From: JANMDU01 sp043755865
GTDB lineage: Bacteria > Pseudomonadota > Gammaproteobacteria > Burkholderiales > Burkholderiaceae_C
Assembly (NCBI GenBank): GCA_043755865.1
Contig: JAYUSD010000194.1
Span: 1-64,000 of the forward strand
Direction: 5' to 3'
Length of the DNA stretch: 64,000 nucleotides
Position 1 is the stretch's first letter. Every line of letters starts with the position of its first letter. Under the pieces are notes generated by a model. The model was not told the DNA's origin. It made no database searches and saw only the letters and a list, made by a program, of their open reading frames with translations. Positions 1 to 8,326 of this stretch are shown in pieces. The position numbers were made by a program, and so were the translations under genes.

Positions 1-421
1 AAGCGCCGGGGCCGCGCAACACTTCAATGCGCTCCACCGCAATCGGGTCGAGAGCCACGGCATGGTCGTAGCTGAGCGCTGAGGCATCCAGCGTTGCACC
101 CGAGTTGCTCAAAATGCGGATGCGATCCCCATCGAGCCCGCGAATGATCGGGCGGCTGGCATTGGGCCCAAAATAGCTGCTGCTGACGCCGGGCAAGCCG
201 TTCAAAGCCTCGCCCAATGTGGATTGCTGGCGCAGCAACAATCCGCTGCCTTGCACGACTTGCGCAGGCGCAATCACGTCACTGCCGCCAAGCGGATTGG
301 CGGTGACGATGACGGGCTGCAAAGTGGGCTCGACGGGGTTATTGGAAGTTTGGGCAGACGCGGCTGCACAAAGCGCAGCGCAAGCCGCAGCAAGGGCGCT
401 GCGAGGAAATAATTTAGACAT
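1..421 (-). CDS. TonB-dependent outer-membrane receptor, N-terminal part
   Basis: Only the first 140 or so codons are inside the window; the gene runs off the left edge. The reading begins with a signal peptide (MSKLFPRSALAAACAALCAA, cut probably before AQT). A TonB-box-like stretch (PVIVTANPL) follows, then the plug domain: LLLRQQSTLGEALNGLPGV, RPIIRGLDGDRIRIL and VERIEVLRGPGA. These are hallmarks of TonB-dependent receptors, which import metal chelates or other scarce ligands across the outer membrane using inner-membrane proton-motive force. The plug resembles the zinc receptor ZnuD type, but the barrel that would decide this is not visible. It is last in a leftward run with a His-rich protein, a DUF3299 protein and an ABC transporter, which favours a metal ligand. 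Confidence 0.88.
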   Translation of the reverse strand, partial: MSKLFPRSALAAACAALCAAASAQTSNNPVEPTLQPVIVTANPLGGSDVIAPAQVVQGSGLLLRQQSTLGEALNGLPGVSSSYFGPNASRPIIRGLDGDRIRILSNSGATLDASALSYDHAVALDPIAVERIEVLRGPGA

Positions 422-498
422 AGCATTCTCTAGAAAAAAGCAACCAAAGTTGCCCGCGCAATGAACGCAAGAGCAACTGTAAAAAAAGGCTTTAGAAA

Positions 499-930
499 CT
501 ACAGAGAAAGCACAGGCGGGCCGCGCGCTTCAAACAGCGGGGCGCGCCAAGCGGCCAAGGCGGCCGTATCAAACGCTATTAAAACAGGAGCATTCGGCGC
601 AGCAAATACGCCGGCTAGAGGGCTATTTAAGCCTAAAAATGCAGTTGCACCATCTGTTAAGCGACATGTCTCATCGCCTTCCTCATGGTGTGCAAATAAG
701 CGACTAAAAACGCCGTGATGGCAGTCATCGCCATGGCCATGAGCGCCTGCAAGTTGCTGTGCATGTTGCCCGCTGTAGCGCTCTTCATGCGCATGCGCCA
801 ACGTGCGCACATCGTGATGCAGCGCGCGGTGCGCAAACGAGAGACTTTGCGCAAACGCCATGCACAGCAGCAGCCCAGCCAGCATGATGCGCTGAGCGAG
901 ATGGAGCGATGATTGGCGCGCGATTTGCAT
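499..930 (-). CDS. Histidine-rich membrane/periplasmic protein
   Basis: A 143-residue protein with a hydrophobic segment near residues 12-32 (LAGLLLCMAFAQSLSFAH), probably a signal anchor or signal peptide. A region very rich in His follows (HHDVRTLAHAHEER, HGHGDDCHH, FAHHEEGDE). Such His clusters commonly bind zinc, copper or nickel; metal binding here is inference. It lies 15 bases after the DUF3299 gene and 77 bases before the TonB receptor on the same strand, so it is probably in the same operon. Residues around 105-119 (LAGVFAAPNAPVLIA) are encoded by a copy of the dispersed TAGCCGGC element, so this part of the protein is not ancestral sequence. The exact family is not recognised. Confidence 0.65.
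   Translation of the reverse strand: MQIARQSSLHLAQRIMLAGLLLCMAFAQSLSFAHRALHHDVRTLAHAHEERYSGQHAQQLAGAHGHGDDCHHGVFSRLFAHHEEGDETCRLTDGATAFLGLNSPLAGVFAAPNAPVLIAFDTAALAAWRAPLFEARGPPVLSL
574..617 (-). repeat. Dispersed TAGCCGGC element, copy 1 (in coding sequence)
   Basis: On the minus strand it reads from TAGCCGGCGTATTTGC through a GAATGCTCC-type centre to AATAGCG. It is translated in the His-rich protein as LAGVFAAPNAPVLIA. The same family is seen elsewhere in the window. Confidence 0.7.
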
Positions 931-945
931 GATGCGCAGAATGAT

Positions 946-1563
946 TTACTTCACAGCGACCGCATCGGTGATGCGGTAATACAGGCCATACGGATCGTCG
1001 TTGAGCACGAGAAATTTGCCTTCCACGACGACTGGCTCCAGCGAATATTTCACCGGCGTTTTCGTGCGCACTTCGATCATGCTCTCAGGCCCGCCGGGCA
1101 AACAAAAGCTGCAGGTCAGCGGCACAGAGGTGAGCAAAAAATGGCGTTGGCGCTCGCCGGGCTCGAGCGGCATCATGAAGCCTTGCACCTTTTGCGTTTT
1201 CTGATGCAGCGCGAGCTGCTGCGCGCCAAACACGGGCAATATCTTGTTTTTCTCATTCTTCGTGGTGATCGCAGTCAGCATGCTCCAAGCCAACACATCG
1301 GTGCGCTGCGGCAGCGGCGCAAAAGGCGAATTGGGGCTGTGCACACCCGCACCTTGACCTTGCGGCACGCCCATTGCGCTGCTTGCGGATGATGCAGCAG
1401 GTGCGGCAGATGCAGCTGGCTTGCTGCCCGCTGCTGGCTTGCTGCTTGTTGCGCTTGAGCCGGGCGCAATGGGGGATGACAGCGGCTGGGCCGGCTGCTG
1501 CGCGAGCGCCATCGCGGCATGTGCCGCCACCCAGCCAGCTGCGAGCACGGTTTTAATGCTCAT
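946..1563 (-). CDS. DUF3299-type periplasmic protein
   Basis: A 205-residue protein with an N-terminal signal sequence ending near ALAQQ, then an Ala/Ser/Pro-rich low-complexity linker (residues 25-65). A conserved C-terminal domain follows with the pattern QKTQKVQGFMMPLEP and TCSFCLPGGPESMIEV. The latter is characteristic of the DUF3299 family of exported proteins found next to ABC transporters in proteobacteria. The CSFC dicysteine could bind metal or be redox active; this is inference. Its start overlaps the end of the upstream Cys-containing gene by 11 bases, showing translational coupling inside the ABC transporter/TonB receptor operon. Function is not established; a role in metal handling fits the neighbours. 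Confidence 0.75.
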   Translation of the reverse strand: MSIKTVLAAGWVAAHAAMALAQQPAQPLSSPIAPGSSATSSKPAAGSKPAASAAPAASSASSAMGVPQGQGAGVHSPNSPFAPLPQRTDVLAWSMLTAITTKNEKNKILPVFGAQQLALHQKTQKVQGFMMPLEPGERQRHFLLTSVPLTCSFCLPGGPESMIEVRTKTPVKYSLEPVVVEGKFLVLNDDPYGLYYRITDAVAVK

Positions 1564-1822
1564 GGCGCATGCCGCAATGCTTGCCGATGCCTAAACCTTT
1601 GCATGCGGTTTGCAACTCCTTCATGCATGCATCGTATTTTTTGCCAGACTCTAAGCACTTAGCTGCACTGTCATGCGCAGCAGACATCGCCTTGTGGCGC
1701 TGAACATCCTTTTTAACATCTGCATCCGAATGCGCTTGCGCCAAAACAGAAGATGCTATAAAAAGCGTAGCGCTCAGCGCAGACAATACGCCGGCTAGTC
1801 GCAGTTTTTGTTTAAAAATCAT
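1553..1822 (-). CDS. Small secreted cysteine-containing protein
   Basis: An 89-residue protein with a signal peptide (cleavage likely after SSVLAQA), followed by a charged helical domain with Lys/His and three Cys (CLESGKKYDACMKEL, TACKGLGIGKHCG) and a His tail (MRHEH). The layout suggests a periplasmic metal- or redox-linked protein, but I do not recognise the family; it is distantly reminiscent of PsiF-like proteins. It begins 7 bases after the permease stop and overlaps the DUF3299 gene. Most of the signal peptide core (LAGVLSALSATLFIASS) is encoded by a dispersed TAGCCGGC element, which means that the element supplies the hydrophobic export signal. Confidence 0.6.
   Translation of the reverse strand: MIFKQKLRLAGVLSALSATLFIASSVLAQAHSDADVKKDVQRHKAMSAAHDSAAKCLESGKKYDACMKELQTACKGLGIGKHCGMRHEH
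1753..1798 (-). repeat. Dispersed TAGCCGGC element, copy 2 (in coding sequence)
   Basis: Minus strand reads TAGCCGGCGTATTGTC, then TGCGCTGAGCGCTACG and TTTATAGCA. It encodes LAGVLSALSATLFIA in the signal peptide of the small Cys protein. Confidence 0.8.
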
Positions 1823-1829
1823 GATCCAT

Positions 1830-3038
1830 TCACCTTACATTGAGTAGTTTCAACACATCCAGACGGTAAACTTCGCGCAAAGGCCAAGCCACCGCCAGCA
1901 CCGATATGGCCAAGACGCCTGCGAGCAGCAACAGTTCCTGCGGCAATACGAGCGCCCCGCTCACCACCAAAGATTTCTCTAGGGCTAACAAATAGCCTAC
2001 CAGACTTGTCAAGAGGTGCCCCAGCACTGCACCGATCACCCAGCCCGCCAAGGCCAATAAAAGTGTTTCTATCAGCAACAGACCAGCCACTTTGCTTGGG
2101 GTTGCACCCAGCATGCGCAGCATCGCCAAATCGCCACGCCGCTCGCGCAAGGCGGCAGTAAGCGCCATCCAAAGGCTGATCGCCGCCACAGCCAGCAGCA
2201 CCGCAGCAAAGGCTTGCAGCACCTGCGCGCCCACGCCCACCATGCGAAACAGGCGCGTGATCTCTAGCGCCGGTGCGGCGGCTTGCAATTCGGTCGATTG
2301 GTTGACAAAGCGCGGAAAGCTCACTGCGGCCAAAGGTGAGGCATATTGAATCAAGCCAAAAGTGATCTCTCTTTCCTCCTGCAACGCTTTTTTATCTGCT
2401 GCATCAAGCGCAATTTCTTTCTCGTGCACTTGCCAGACGCTCTCCGTGCTCGTGAGGATCAAGCGATCCAAAACACAATCGCAGCGTTTGAGCTGCCCTA
2501 CCACCATGTATTGAGATTTGTCATGGATCTCCCCGCCGCCGGCCAACCCATGCGAGCCAGAAAATTGATCATTGATCGACAATTTCGCTACCAAATCCGA
2601 GCCCACCACAGCTTGCATCGGCTCTGTCCAGCTTTGCCCTTTGTCCATCTTGGCTTGATACAGATTCACATAGTCAAACGTGGTGCCCACAATACGAAAG
2701 CCCTGATAACTATCTCCCAAGCTGAGCGGAATCAGCCGCTTGACGCGCGGATCGTTAGCCAACTGCTGAGCCGCGGCCAAAGGAATATTCCCAGCCGGCA
2801 CATCCACATGCAACACACCCGCCAAAATCATTTGCAGCGGCGAGCCCTTCGCGCCTACCACCACATCCACGCCGGCCAAATCCCGCTCAAAGCTGCGCTC
2901 CATTTGCGTAGACACGAGTAGCAGAGTTGTCATCGTGGCCACGCCCAGCGCAATCAGCAGTGCATTAAGCAGCGCCGCACCCGGCCTTGCGAGCAGCATA
3001 CGCAGCGCATAGGTGAATGTAGATGCTATGCTTTTCAT
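1830..3038 (-). CDS. ABC transporter permease, FtsX/MacB-like
   Basis: A 402-residue inner-membrane protein with one N-terminal membrane segment (AALLNALLIALGVATMTTLLL), a long periplasmic MacB_PCD-like domain (about residues 40-265), and three C-terminal segments (about 275-395) with the FtsX-type motif RRGDLAMLRMLGATPSKVA. This is the topology of permeases of the MacB/LolCE/DevC class, which work with an ATPase to move lipoproteins, peptides or metal complexes rather than to import sugars. Its start overlaps the end of the ATPase gene by 4 bases. Homologous clusters with DUF3299 and TonB receptors have been linked to zinc acquisition in other proteobacteria; applying that here is inference. 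Confidence 0.85.
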   Translation of the reverse strand: MKSIASTFTYALRMLLARPGAALLNALLIALGVATMTTLLLVSTQMERSFERDLAGVDVVVGAKGSPLQMILAGVLHVDVPAGNIPLAAAQQLANDPRVKRLIPLSLGDSYQGFRIVGTTFDYVNLYQAKMDKGQSWTEPMQAVVGSDLVAKLSINDQFSGSHGLAGGGEIHDKSQYMVVGQLKRCDCVLDRLILTSTESVWQVHEKEIALDAADKKALQEEREITFGLIQYASPLAAVSFPRFVNQSTELQAAAPALEITRLFRMVGVGAQVLQAFAAVLLAVAAISLWMALTAALRERRGDLAMLRMLGATPSKVAGLLLIETLLLALAGWVIGAVLGHLLTSLVGYLLALEKSLVVSGALVLPQELLLLAGVLAISVLAVAWPLREVYRLDVLKLLNVR

Positions 3039-3073
3039 AGCACTTCACGCATATTCTGTGCCGGCGATAGGGC
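3022..3073 (-). repeat. Dispersed TAGCCGGC-like element, copy 3 (at gene junction)
   Basis: A divergent copy (ATAGCACTTCACGCATATTCTGTGCCGGCGATAG on the plus strand, given here in two overlapping readings) spans the last codons of the ATPase gene and the first codons of the permease gene. It therefore sits on an operon junction with a 4-base stop/start overlap. Confidence 0.55.
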
Positions 3074-3733
3074 ACTTTTTCTGCTATTTTTAAGCAAAAC
3101 ATGCTGCACAGCCTGCTCTGTGCCTTCCAACGCTTGCCTCACGCGCGCGTCATGCGTGGCCACCACCAGCGTCGCACCGCAGCGCTGCGCCGCTGAAAGC
3201 AAAAGCGCCATCGCTTGGCTTGCCGCTTCATCGTCCAAGCTCGCCGTCGGCTCATCAGCAAGAATTATTTTGGGCGAGAGCAGCGTAGCGCGAGCCAGCG
3301 CCACGCGCTGCGCCTGCCCACCCGAAAGAGAGCTCGGCCGACGCTTCGCCATATCCGATACGCCCAGCGCCTGCAAAGCTGCCTTTATTTTCAAAGCATC
3401 TTCCGGCAGCCCTGCTGCAAAAAACACCAGCGCCAAATTCCCTCGCACAGAAAGCGATTCACTCAAATGCAGCTTCTGCGGCAAAAAGCCCACCGTGCGT
3501 CCGCGCCACGCATCGCGCCGAGCCCCGTGCAAAGCCATCATGTCTTGCCCCGCCACTTGCATCCGCCCCGCAGAGCCACCCAGCAAGCCGCACATCAGCG
3601 CCAGCAACGTCGATTTCCCCGAGCCCGAAGCCCCTTGCAGCAGCAACACGCCACCTTGCGGCAGCGCAATATCAGGAAAGCGCATCGAAGCGCCCCCCGT
3701 GTATGAAAAACTCAAGTTCTCAATTGCAAGCAT
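3035..3733 (-). CDS. ABC transporter ATP-binding protein
   Basis: A 232-residue ATPase of the LolD/MacB class. Walker A is GASGSGKSTLL (about residues 34-44), the signature is LSGGQAQRVALARA, Walker B is IILADEPTASLD, and the switch His is in VVATHD. The length is normal for the class. It is the first gene of the leftward operon and is followed with 4 bases overlap by its permease. The promoter should lie in 3734-3804, which separates it from the divergent hsdM gene; I saw no clear Zur or Fur box there. The final dozen residues are encoded by a dispersed repeat copy, so the C terminus is probably not the ancestral one. Confidence 0.9.
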   Translation of the reverse strand: MLAIENLSFSYTGGASMRFPDIALPQGGVLLLQGASGSGKSTLLALMCGLLGGSAGRMQVAGQDMMALHGARRDAWRGRTVGFLPQKLHLSESLSVRGNLALVFFAAGLPEDALKIKAALQALGVSDMAKRRPSSLSGGQAQRVALARATLLSPKIILADEPTASLDDEAASQAMALLLSAAQRCGATLVVATHDARVRQALEGTEQAVQHVLLKNSRKSALSPAQNMREVL

Positions 3734-3804
3734 CCCGAGATGATACGCAGCTTAGGGCTTGCTGCCTCTGTAGCCTCTGAGCCATCGCAAAAGTAGCCCC
3801 GATA

Positions 3805-5556
3805 ATGCAGGCCATGAGCGACCCCCAACTATCTTCTTTCATCTGGCAAGTAGCCGATCTTTTGCGCGGCGATTACAAGCAATCCGAATACGGCAAAGTC
3901 ATCCTTCCTTTCACCGTGCTGCGCCGCTTAGATTGCGTGCTCGCGCCCACCAAAGCCGCCGTTTTAGCTGAGAAAGAAAAACGCGAGAAAGCGGGTGTCA
4001 ATCCCGATGCGTTTTTATTGAAAAAGTCTGATCAGTTGTTCTACAACACCTCAGAGCTTGATCTCAAAAAGCTCATGGGCGACCAAGACAATATTGGCGA
4101 AAACTTGCGGGAATACGTACAGAAATTCTCCCCTGCTGTGCGCGATATCTTTGAAAGCTTTGAGTTCCACACCCAGATCGACAAGCTCGCCAAGGCTGGC
4201 CTGCTCTACATGGTCACGGAAAAGTTTGCCAATATTGATCTGCACCCAAGCAAGGTAAGCAACATGCAAATGGGCGCGGTGTTTGAAGAGCTCATCCGCA
4301 AATTCGCCGAGCTATCCAACGAAACCGCTGGCGAGCATTTCACGCCGCGCGAAGTCATTCGCCTCATGGTCAATCTGCTTTTTATTGAAGACGACGAAGC
4401 CCTAACCAAGCCCGGCATCGTGCGCCATTTGTATGACCCCACAGCCGGCACCGGCGGCATGCTCAGCGTGGCCGAAGAGCATCTCACGGATCACAACCCG
4501 AAAGCGCGCCTCGTCATGTATGGCCAAGAGCTCAACCCAGAGTCTTACGCCATCTGCAAGGCCGATATGCTCATCAAAGGCCACGACATCAGCCGCATCA
4601 TTTGCGGCAACACTTTGTCTAACGATGGTTTGCCCGGTCAGCATTTTGATTACGCCCTCTCCAATCCGCCCTTCGGCGTAGAGTGGAAAAAGATTGAAAA
4701 AGAAATCCGCAAAGAAGCCGAGCAGCAGGGCTACAGCGGGCGCTTTGGCCCCGGCCTGCCACGCGTGAGCGATGGCTCACTGCTCTTCTTGCTCCACCTG
4801 ATCGCCAAAATGCGCCCTGCACGAGATGGCGGCAGCCGCTTCGGCATTGTGCTCAATGGCTCGCCGCTTTTTACTGGCGGCGCAGGAAGCGGCGAGAGCG
4901 AAATCCGCCGGTATGTATTAGAAAATGATTGGGTAGAAGCCATCATCGGCCTGCCCACCGATATGTTTTACAACACCGGCATCAGCACCTATGTGTGGAT
5001 CGTGAGCAACCGCAAGGCTAAAGTGCGCCAAGGCAAAGTGCAGCTCATTGATGCCAGCAGTTATTGGCAAAAAATGCGCAAAAGCTTAGGCTCCAAACGC
5101 AAAGAAATCAGCCCCGCGCAGATTGACCACATCACCCGCCTGTTTGGCCAATTCAAAGAGCACACGGAGAATGGCGTGCCGATCAGCCGCATCTTTAAAA
5201 ACGAACAGTTCGGATACCGCACCATCACCGTTGAGCGGCCAGAGCGCGATGCCAAAGGCGCGATCGTGAAGGGCACAAAAGGCAAAGCCGCCGGCAAGCC
5301 CTTGGCAGACAGCAGCCTGCGCGATACAGAAAACGTGCCGCTGGCTGAAGACATCAAAACCTATTTCAAACGCGAAGTACTCCCCCACGCACCCGATGCT
5401 TGGATCGAACAAGAAAAAACCAAAGTCGGCTATGAAATCCCCTTCAATCGCCATTTCTACGTTTTCAAACCTCCCCGCCCGCTGGCTGAAATTGATATCG
5501 AGCTCAAAGGCGTGACCGACCGGATTTTGCAGATGATTAGCGGGCTTAGCCAGTAG
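3805..5556 (+). CDS. hsdM: Type I restriction-modification DNA methyltransferase (M subunit)
   Basis: A 583-residue N6-adenine methyltransferase. An HsdM N-terminal helical domain (LLRGDYKQSEYGKVILPFTV) precedes the catalytic domain. SAM-binding motif I is DPTAGTGGML, with flanking GEHFTPREVIRLMV, and the catalytic motif IV is SNPPFGVEW. A C-terminal coiled region contacts HsdS. With HsdS it methylates the host recognition site and with HsdR it restricts unmodified DNA. The ATG at 3805 opens the frame, but a second ATG at 3814 gives the more usual N terminus (MSDPQ). It is the first gene of the hsd locus; hsdS lies 1 kb and hsdR 4.8 kb downstream, separated by toxin-antitoxin genes. Confidence 0.96.
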   Translation: MQAMSDPQLSSFIWQVADLLRGDYKQSEYGKVILPFTVLRRLDCVLAPTKAAVLAEKEKREKAGVNPDAFLLKKSDQLFYNTSELDLKKLMGDQDNIGENLREYVQKFSPAVRDIFESFEFHTQIDKLAKAGLLYMVTEKFANIDLHPSKVSNMQMGAVFEELIRKFAELSNETAGEHFTPREVIRLMVNLLFIEDDEALTKPGIVRHLYDPTAGTGGMLSVAEEHLTDHNPKARLVMYGQELNPESYAICKADMLIKGHDISRIICGNTLSNDGLPGQHFDYALSNPPFGVEWKKIEKEIRKEAEQQGYSGRFGPGLPRVSDGSLLFLLHLIAKMRPARDGGSRFGIVLNGSPLFTGGAGSGESEIRRYVLENDWVEAIIGLPTDMFYNTGISTYVWIVSNRKAKVRQGKVQLIDASSYWQKMRKSLGSKRKEISPAQIDHITRLFGQFKEHTENGVPISRIFKNEQFGYRTITVERPERDAKGAIVKGTKGKAAGKPLADSSLRDTENVPLAEDIKTYFKREVLPHAPDAWIEQEKTKVGYEIPFNRHFYVFKPPRPLAEIDIELKGVTDRILQMISGLSQ

Positions 5557-5633
5557 CTGCCCGCATCAGGCTAAGCATCCCCTATTTAACACCCAGCTTT
5601 ACAGCAACCCAGCAAACTGGTAAACTTGAGTAC

Positions 5634-5939
5634 ATGAAAACCACTCTCGATCTTCCCGACGAACTGGTGCGCGAGATGAAGCTACGCGCCCTGATGCAAG
5701 GTCGCACCCTGCGCGATCTGGCCACTGAATTTTTGCGCCAAGGTTTGGGGCTGCCCGCGCCACGGCAAGCCAAGCTAGCAGCGCAGGATGCGCCATTTGA
5801 TCTCGCTGCAGACGGCATACCCATCTTTCACGGCCAGCCGGATGCACCAGCCGCGCACATGAGCTTAGAGCAGCTCTTGCAACTCGAACAAGATGCTCTT
5901 TACATAGAGGATATGCAGCGTGCCGGCATTTCTGTTTGA
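5634..5939 (+). CDS. Antitoxin of a VapBC-type pair
   Basis: A 101-residue protein whose first 40 residues (MKTTLDLPDELVREMKL, LRDLATEFLRQG) form a ribbon-helix-helix DNA-binding fold as in VapB/CopG-type antitoxins. The C-terminal part (about 60-101) is acidic and would wrap the toxin. It overlaps the PIN-domain gene by 20 bases, which couples their translation. It lies between hsdM and hsdS in the same direction. Such antitoxins bind their own promoter together with the toxin; the promoter would be in 5557-5633. Confidence 0.8.
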   Translation: MKTTLDLPDELVREMKLRALMQGRTLRDLATEFLRQGLGLPAPRQAKLAAQDAPFDLAADGIPIFHGQPDAPAAHMSLEQLLQLEQDALYIEDMQRAGISV

Positions 5940-6369
5940 CACCAGCGTTTGGCTTGCAGCCATCTTTAAGCAGCATCAGTTTCACAGCATCTCGCGGCAT
6001 GCATTGCAACAAGCCACACATGCGCAAAGTGCTGTTTTCTGTCGCGCTACGCAGCAAAGCGTTTTGCGCCTGATTTCCACCGCTGTGATCGCAAAAAGCT
6101 ACGGCGAGCCTCCGTTAACCAACCGGGGCGCATTGCAAACGCTAGAAGCCCTGCAAGCCTTGCCCCAAGTCATCTGGCAGGCTGAACCTCCCGGCATTTT
6201 TGAAAAATGGCGTCAGCTCGCAGGCATTGACAGCGCCTCCCCCAAAGTCTGGATGGATGCTTATCTGGCCGCCTTCGCCATCCAAAGCGGCCTGCGCATC
6301 GTCACGCTAGATAAAGATTTCAAAAACTTCGAGCCCCAAGGGCTTGATCTTCAGCTTATTCAACCATGA
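5920..6369 (+). CDS. PIN-domain ribonuclease toxin (VapC-type)
   Basis: A 149-residue PIN-domain protein. The acidic metal-binding residues expected of the fold are visible: LFDTSVWLAA at the N terminus, WMDAYLAAFA, and VTLDKDF near the C terminus. FCRATQQSVLRL is the usual helix-2 signature. VapC toxins cut specific tRNAs or rRNA when released from VapB; the target here cannot be told. The start overlaps the antitoxin by 20 bases. Placement inside an hsd locus suggests that it stabilises the locus against loss, which is inference. Confidence 0.82.
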   Translation: MPAFLFDTSVWLAAIFKQHQFHSISRHALQQATHAQSAVFCRATQQSVLRLISTAVIAKSYGEPPLTNRGALQTLEALQALPQVIWQAEPPGIFEKWRQLAGIDSASPKVWMDAYLAAFAIQSGLRIVTLDKDFKNFEPQGLDLQLIQP

Positions 6370-6577
6370 CCCATGCCAGCCCATTGCTTCCAATCCACCA
6401 CAAATCGTACTCCCACGTGCCCGCGCCCGCGCCATTGATTGATTCCGTTATGATTCAACAAAACAACACCCCCCAAGCCTATCTGCCAGCTCGCTGGCGT
6501 GACGCTCAAACCGGGGGGTTAATTCTTTGTGCGGCAGCTTTTTCTCGAGGCCAGCACACCAACAGCGCAACTCGGCT

Positions 6578-7903
6578 ATGAGCTTTCCGCGCTACCCCGA
6601 TTACAAAGACAGCGGCGTGGAATGGCTGGGGGAAGTGCCGGGGCATTGGGAAACTGTGCCTCTAAAAACAGTGACCACTCACAACGATGATGTGCTGGAC
6701 GAAACAACTCCACTAGACACTGAAATCAGCTACGTTGACATTTCCAACGTAAGCGCGTTGAGCGGCATTCACAACCAAGACAACATGCTTTTTTCTGCTG
6801 CACCGTCTCGAGCACGGCGGCGCGTACGACACGGCGACGTGATCGTCTCTACCGTTAGAACCTATCTAAAAGCCGTCGCCAGAATTCGAGACCCAGAAGA
6901 CAATTTAGTGGTTTCAACAGGCTTTGCAGTCATCCGCTCAAGTGACCGGCTACATCCTGATTTTCTAGGCTGCTTGATGACGGCCAGCTACTTGGTGGAT
7001 CAAGTGATCGCAAGGTCGACTGGCGTCAGCTATCCAGCGATAAACGCGAGTGAACTTGTCGCCATTCCAGTACCACTACCACCACTGGCAGAGCAAGGCC
7101 AAATCGCCGCCTTCCTAGACCGCGAGACGGCGAAGATTGATGCGTTGGTAGCGCAGCAGCAGCGGCTGATGGCGCTACTCAAAGAAAAGCGCCAAGCCGT
7201 CATCTCCCACGCCGTCACCAGAGGCCTCAACCCAAAAGCCCCCCTAAAACCCAGCGGCATCGAATGGCTCGGCGACGTGCCAGCGCATTGGGTCACACCT
7301 GCGCTGTATGTGCGCTATTCGTCCGAGCTTGGAAAAATGCTCGACAGTGCAAAAATCACTGGAAAGCATTTAATTCCGTACATGCGCAACGTGGATGTCC
7401 AATGGGGATCAATTAATTTTGACGACTTACCATGCATGGACATCCATGAAGATGAATACGAGCGATACGTTGTTAAGCAAGGTGACTTGTTGGTGTGTGA
7501 AGGTGGCGAAGTTGGCCGTGCAGCTATTGTGCCGCCGGTCTCTGGCATCTTCGGATTTCAGAAGGCGCTTCACAGGCTTCGCGCGCTTGATCAAAGCGAA
7601 GATCCGCGCTTTATGTATTTCACGCTTCTATGGGCTGCAGATACGGGCATATTTGATCAAAGCGGTTCGTCCACAATTGCACATTTAACTGGCGAGCAAC
7701 TGCGTAAATATCGATTTCCCAAACCTCCGCATCTAGAACAAAAAGCAATCGCAGAACATCTCGAAGCTGAGTCCGCCAAACTCAACACCCTCACCACCGA
7801 AGCCCAACGCGCCATCGACCTGCTGCAGGAGCGCCGCACGGCGTTGATCTCGGCTGCCGTCACCGGGCAGATAGATGTGCGCCAAGCTGTCAATCACTCC
7901 TAA
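6578..7903 (+). CDS. hsdS: Type I restriction-modification specificity subunit
   Basis: A 441-residue HsdS with two target-recognition domains. Each starts with the hallmark G(V/I)EWLG(E/D)VP(G/A)HW, at about residues 12-25 and 233-246, and each is followed by a long conserved helix (LAEQGQIAAFLDRETAKID and a similar HLEQKAIAEHLEAE) that acts as spacer and HsdM contact. The start was set at 6578 because MSFPRYPDYKDSGVEWLG is the usual N terminus; an upstream extension of 17 residues has no family support. About 200 bases of apparently non-coding DNA separate it from vapC. It determines the bipartite DNA sequence recognised by the system. Confidence 0.95.
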   Translation: MSFPRYPDYKDSGVEWLGEVPGHWETVPLKTVTTHNDDVLDETTPLDTEISYVDISNVSALSGIHNQDNMLFSAAPSRARRRVRHGDVIVSTVRTYLKAVARIRDPEDNLVVSTGFAVIRSSDRLHPDFLGCLMTASYLVDQVIARSTGVSYPAINASELVAIPVPLPPLAEQGQIAAFLDRETAKIDALVAQQQRLMALLKEKRQAVISHAVTRGLNPKAPLKPSGIEWLGDVPAHWVTPALYVRYSSELGKMLDSAKITGKHLIPYMRNVDVQWGSINFDDLPCMDIHEDEYERYVVKQGDLLVCEGGEVGRAAIVPPVSGIFGFQKALHRLRALDQSEDPRFMYFTLLWAADTGIFDQSGSSTIAHLTGEQLRKYRFPKPPHLEQKAIAEHLEAESAKLNTLTTEAQRAIDLLQERRTALISAAVTGQIDVRQAVNHS

Positions 7904-7905
7904 TT

Positions 7906-7938
7906 AAATAGCATTCTGCGCAGTATTTATGCCGGCCA
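7906..7938 (-). repeat. Dispersed TAGCCGGC-like element, copy 4 (intergenic)
   Basis: Plus strand reads AATAGCATTCTGCGCAGTAT then TTATGCCGGCCAGAGG, directly after the hsdS stop and before the Phd-type antitoxin promoter region. Confidence 0.75.
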
Positions 7939-8050
7939 GAGGCCGATTTCGGCGTAAAAACCGCTGCTCAACGGCTGCTGAGCTGTGCAAGCAGATTGGG
8001 GTGATACTAGCTATACTGTACAACTTGGCTACTTTTAAAGGAGTTTGACC

Positions 8051-8326
8051 ATGCTCACCGTTACCTCCGTAGAAGCGCAAAACCGCTTCGGCCAGTTGCT
8101 CGATACCGTGCAGCGCGAGCCCATCACCATCACGCGCCATGGCCGCACGGCGGCTTACATCGTCTCGCCGCGCGATATGGAGGCGCTCACCGCTGTGCGC
8201 AACCGCCGCAACCAAGCTGCATCAGATTTTGAAGCTTGGAGCAAGCGTGCGCTGGCGCAGGCCTTGCCTGGAGCTGCCAAGCTCACTGATGCAGATGTGA
8301 TTCGGATGGTGAAGGCTGAAAGATGA
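8051..8326 (+). CDS. Phd/YefM-family antitoxin
   Basis: A 91-residue protein beginning MLTVTSVEAQNRFGQLLD, the classical Phd/YefM fold, with PITITRHGRTAAYIVSP as the second conserved block. The C-terminal half is the toxin-binding tail. The start at 8051 is chosen over the TTG at 8045 because AAAGGAG (8036-8042) sits 8 bases upstream. It overlaps the PIN-domain toxin by 4 bases (ATGA). Phd-family proteins repress their own operon; the direct-repeat-like GATACTAGCTATACTG just upstream (8002-8020) could be the operator, which is inference. Confidence 0.85.
   Translation: MLTVTSVEAQNRFGQLLDTVQREPITITRHGRTAAYIVSPRDMEALTAVRNRRNQAASDFEAWSKRALAQALPGAAKLTDADVIRMVKAER

Noticed and set aside
913..1392. 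A 159-residue plus-strand frame opposite the DUF3299 gene
   Set aside because: Antisense to a gene with conserved family sequence; composition typical of a shadow frame.
5915..5940. GTGCCGGCATTTCTG at the vapB/vapC overlap as a dispersed element copy
   Set aside because: The TGCGCAGAGTGCTAT core is absent and the sequence codes the normal start of the PIN domain (MPAFLFDTSVW).
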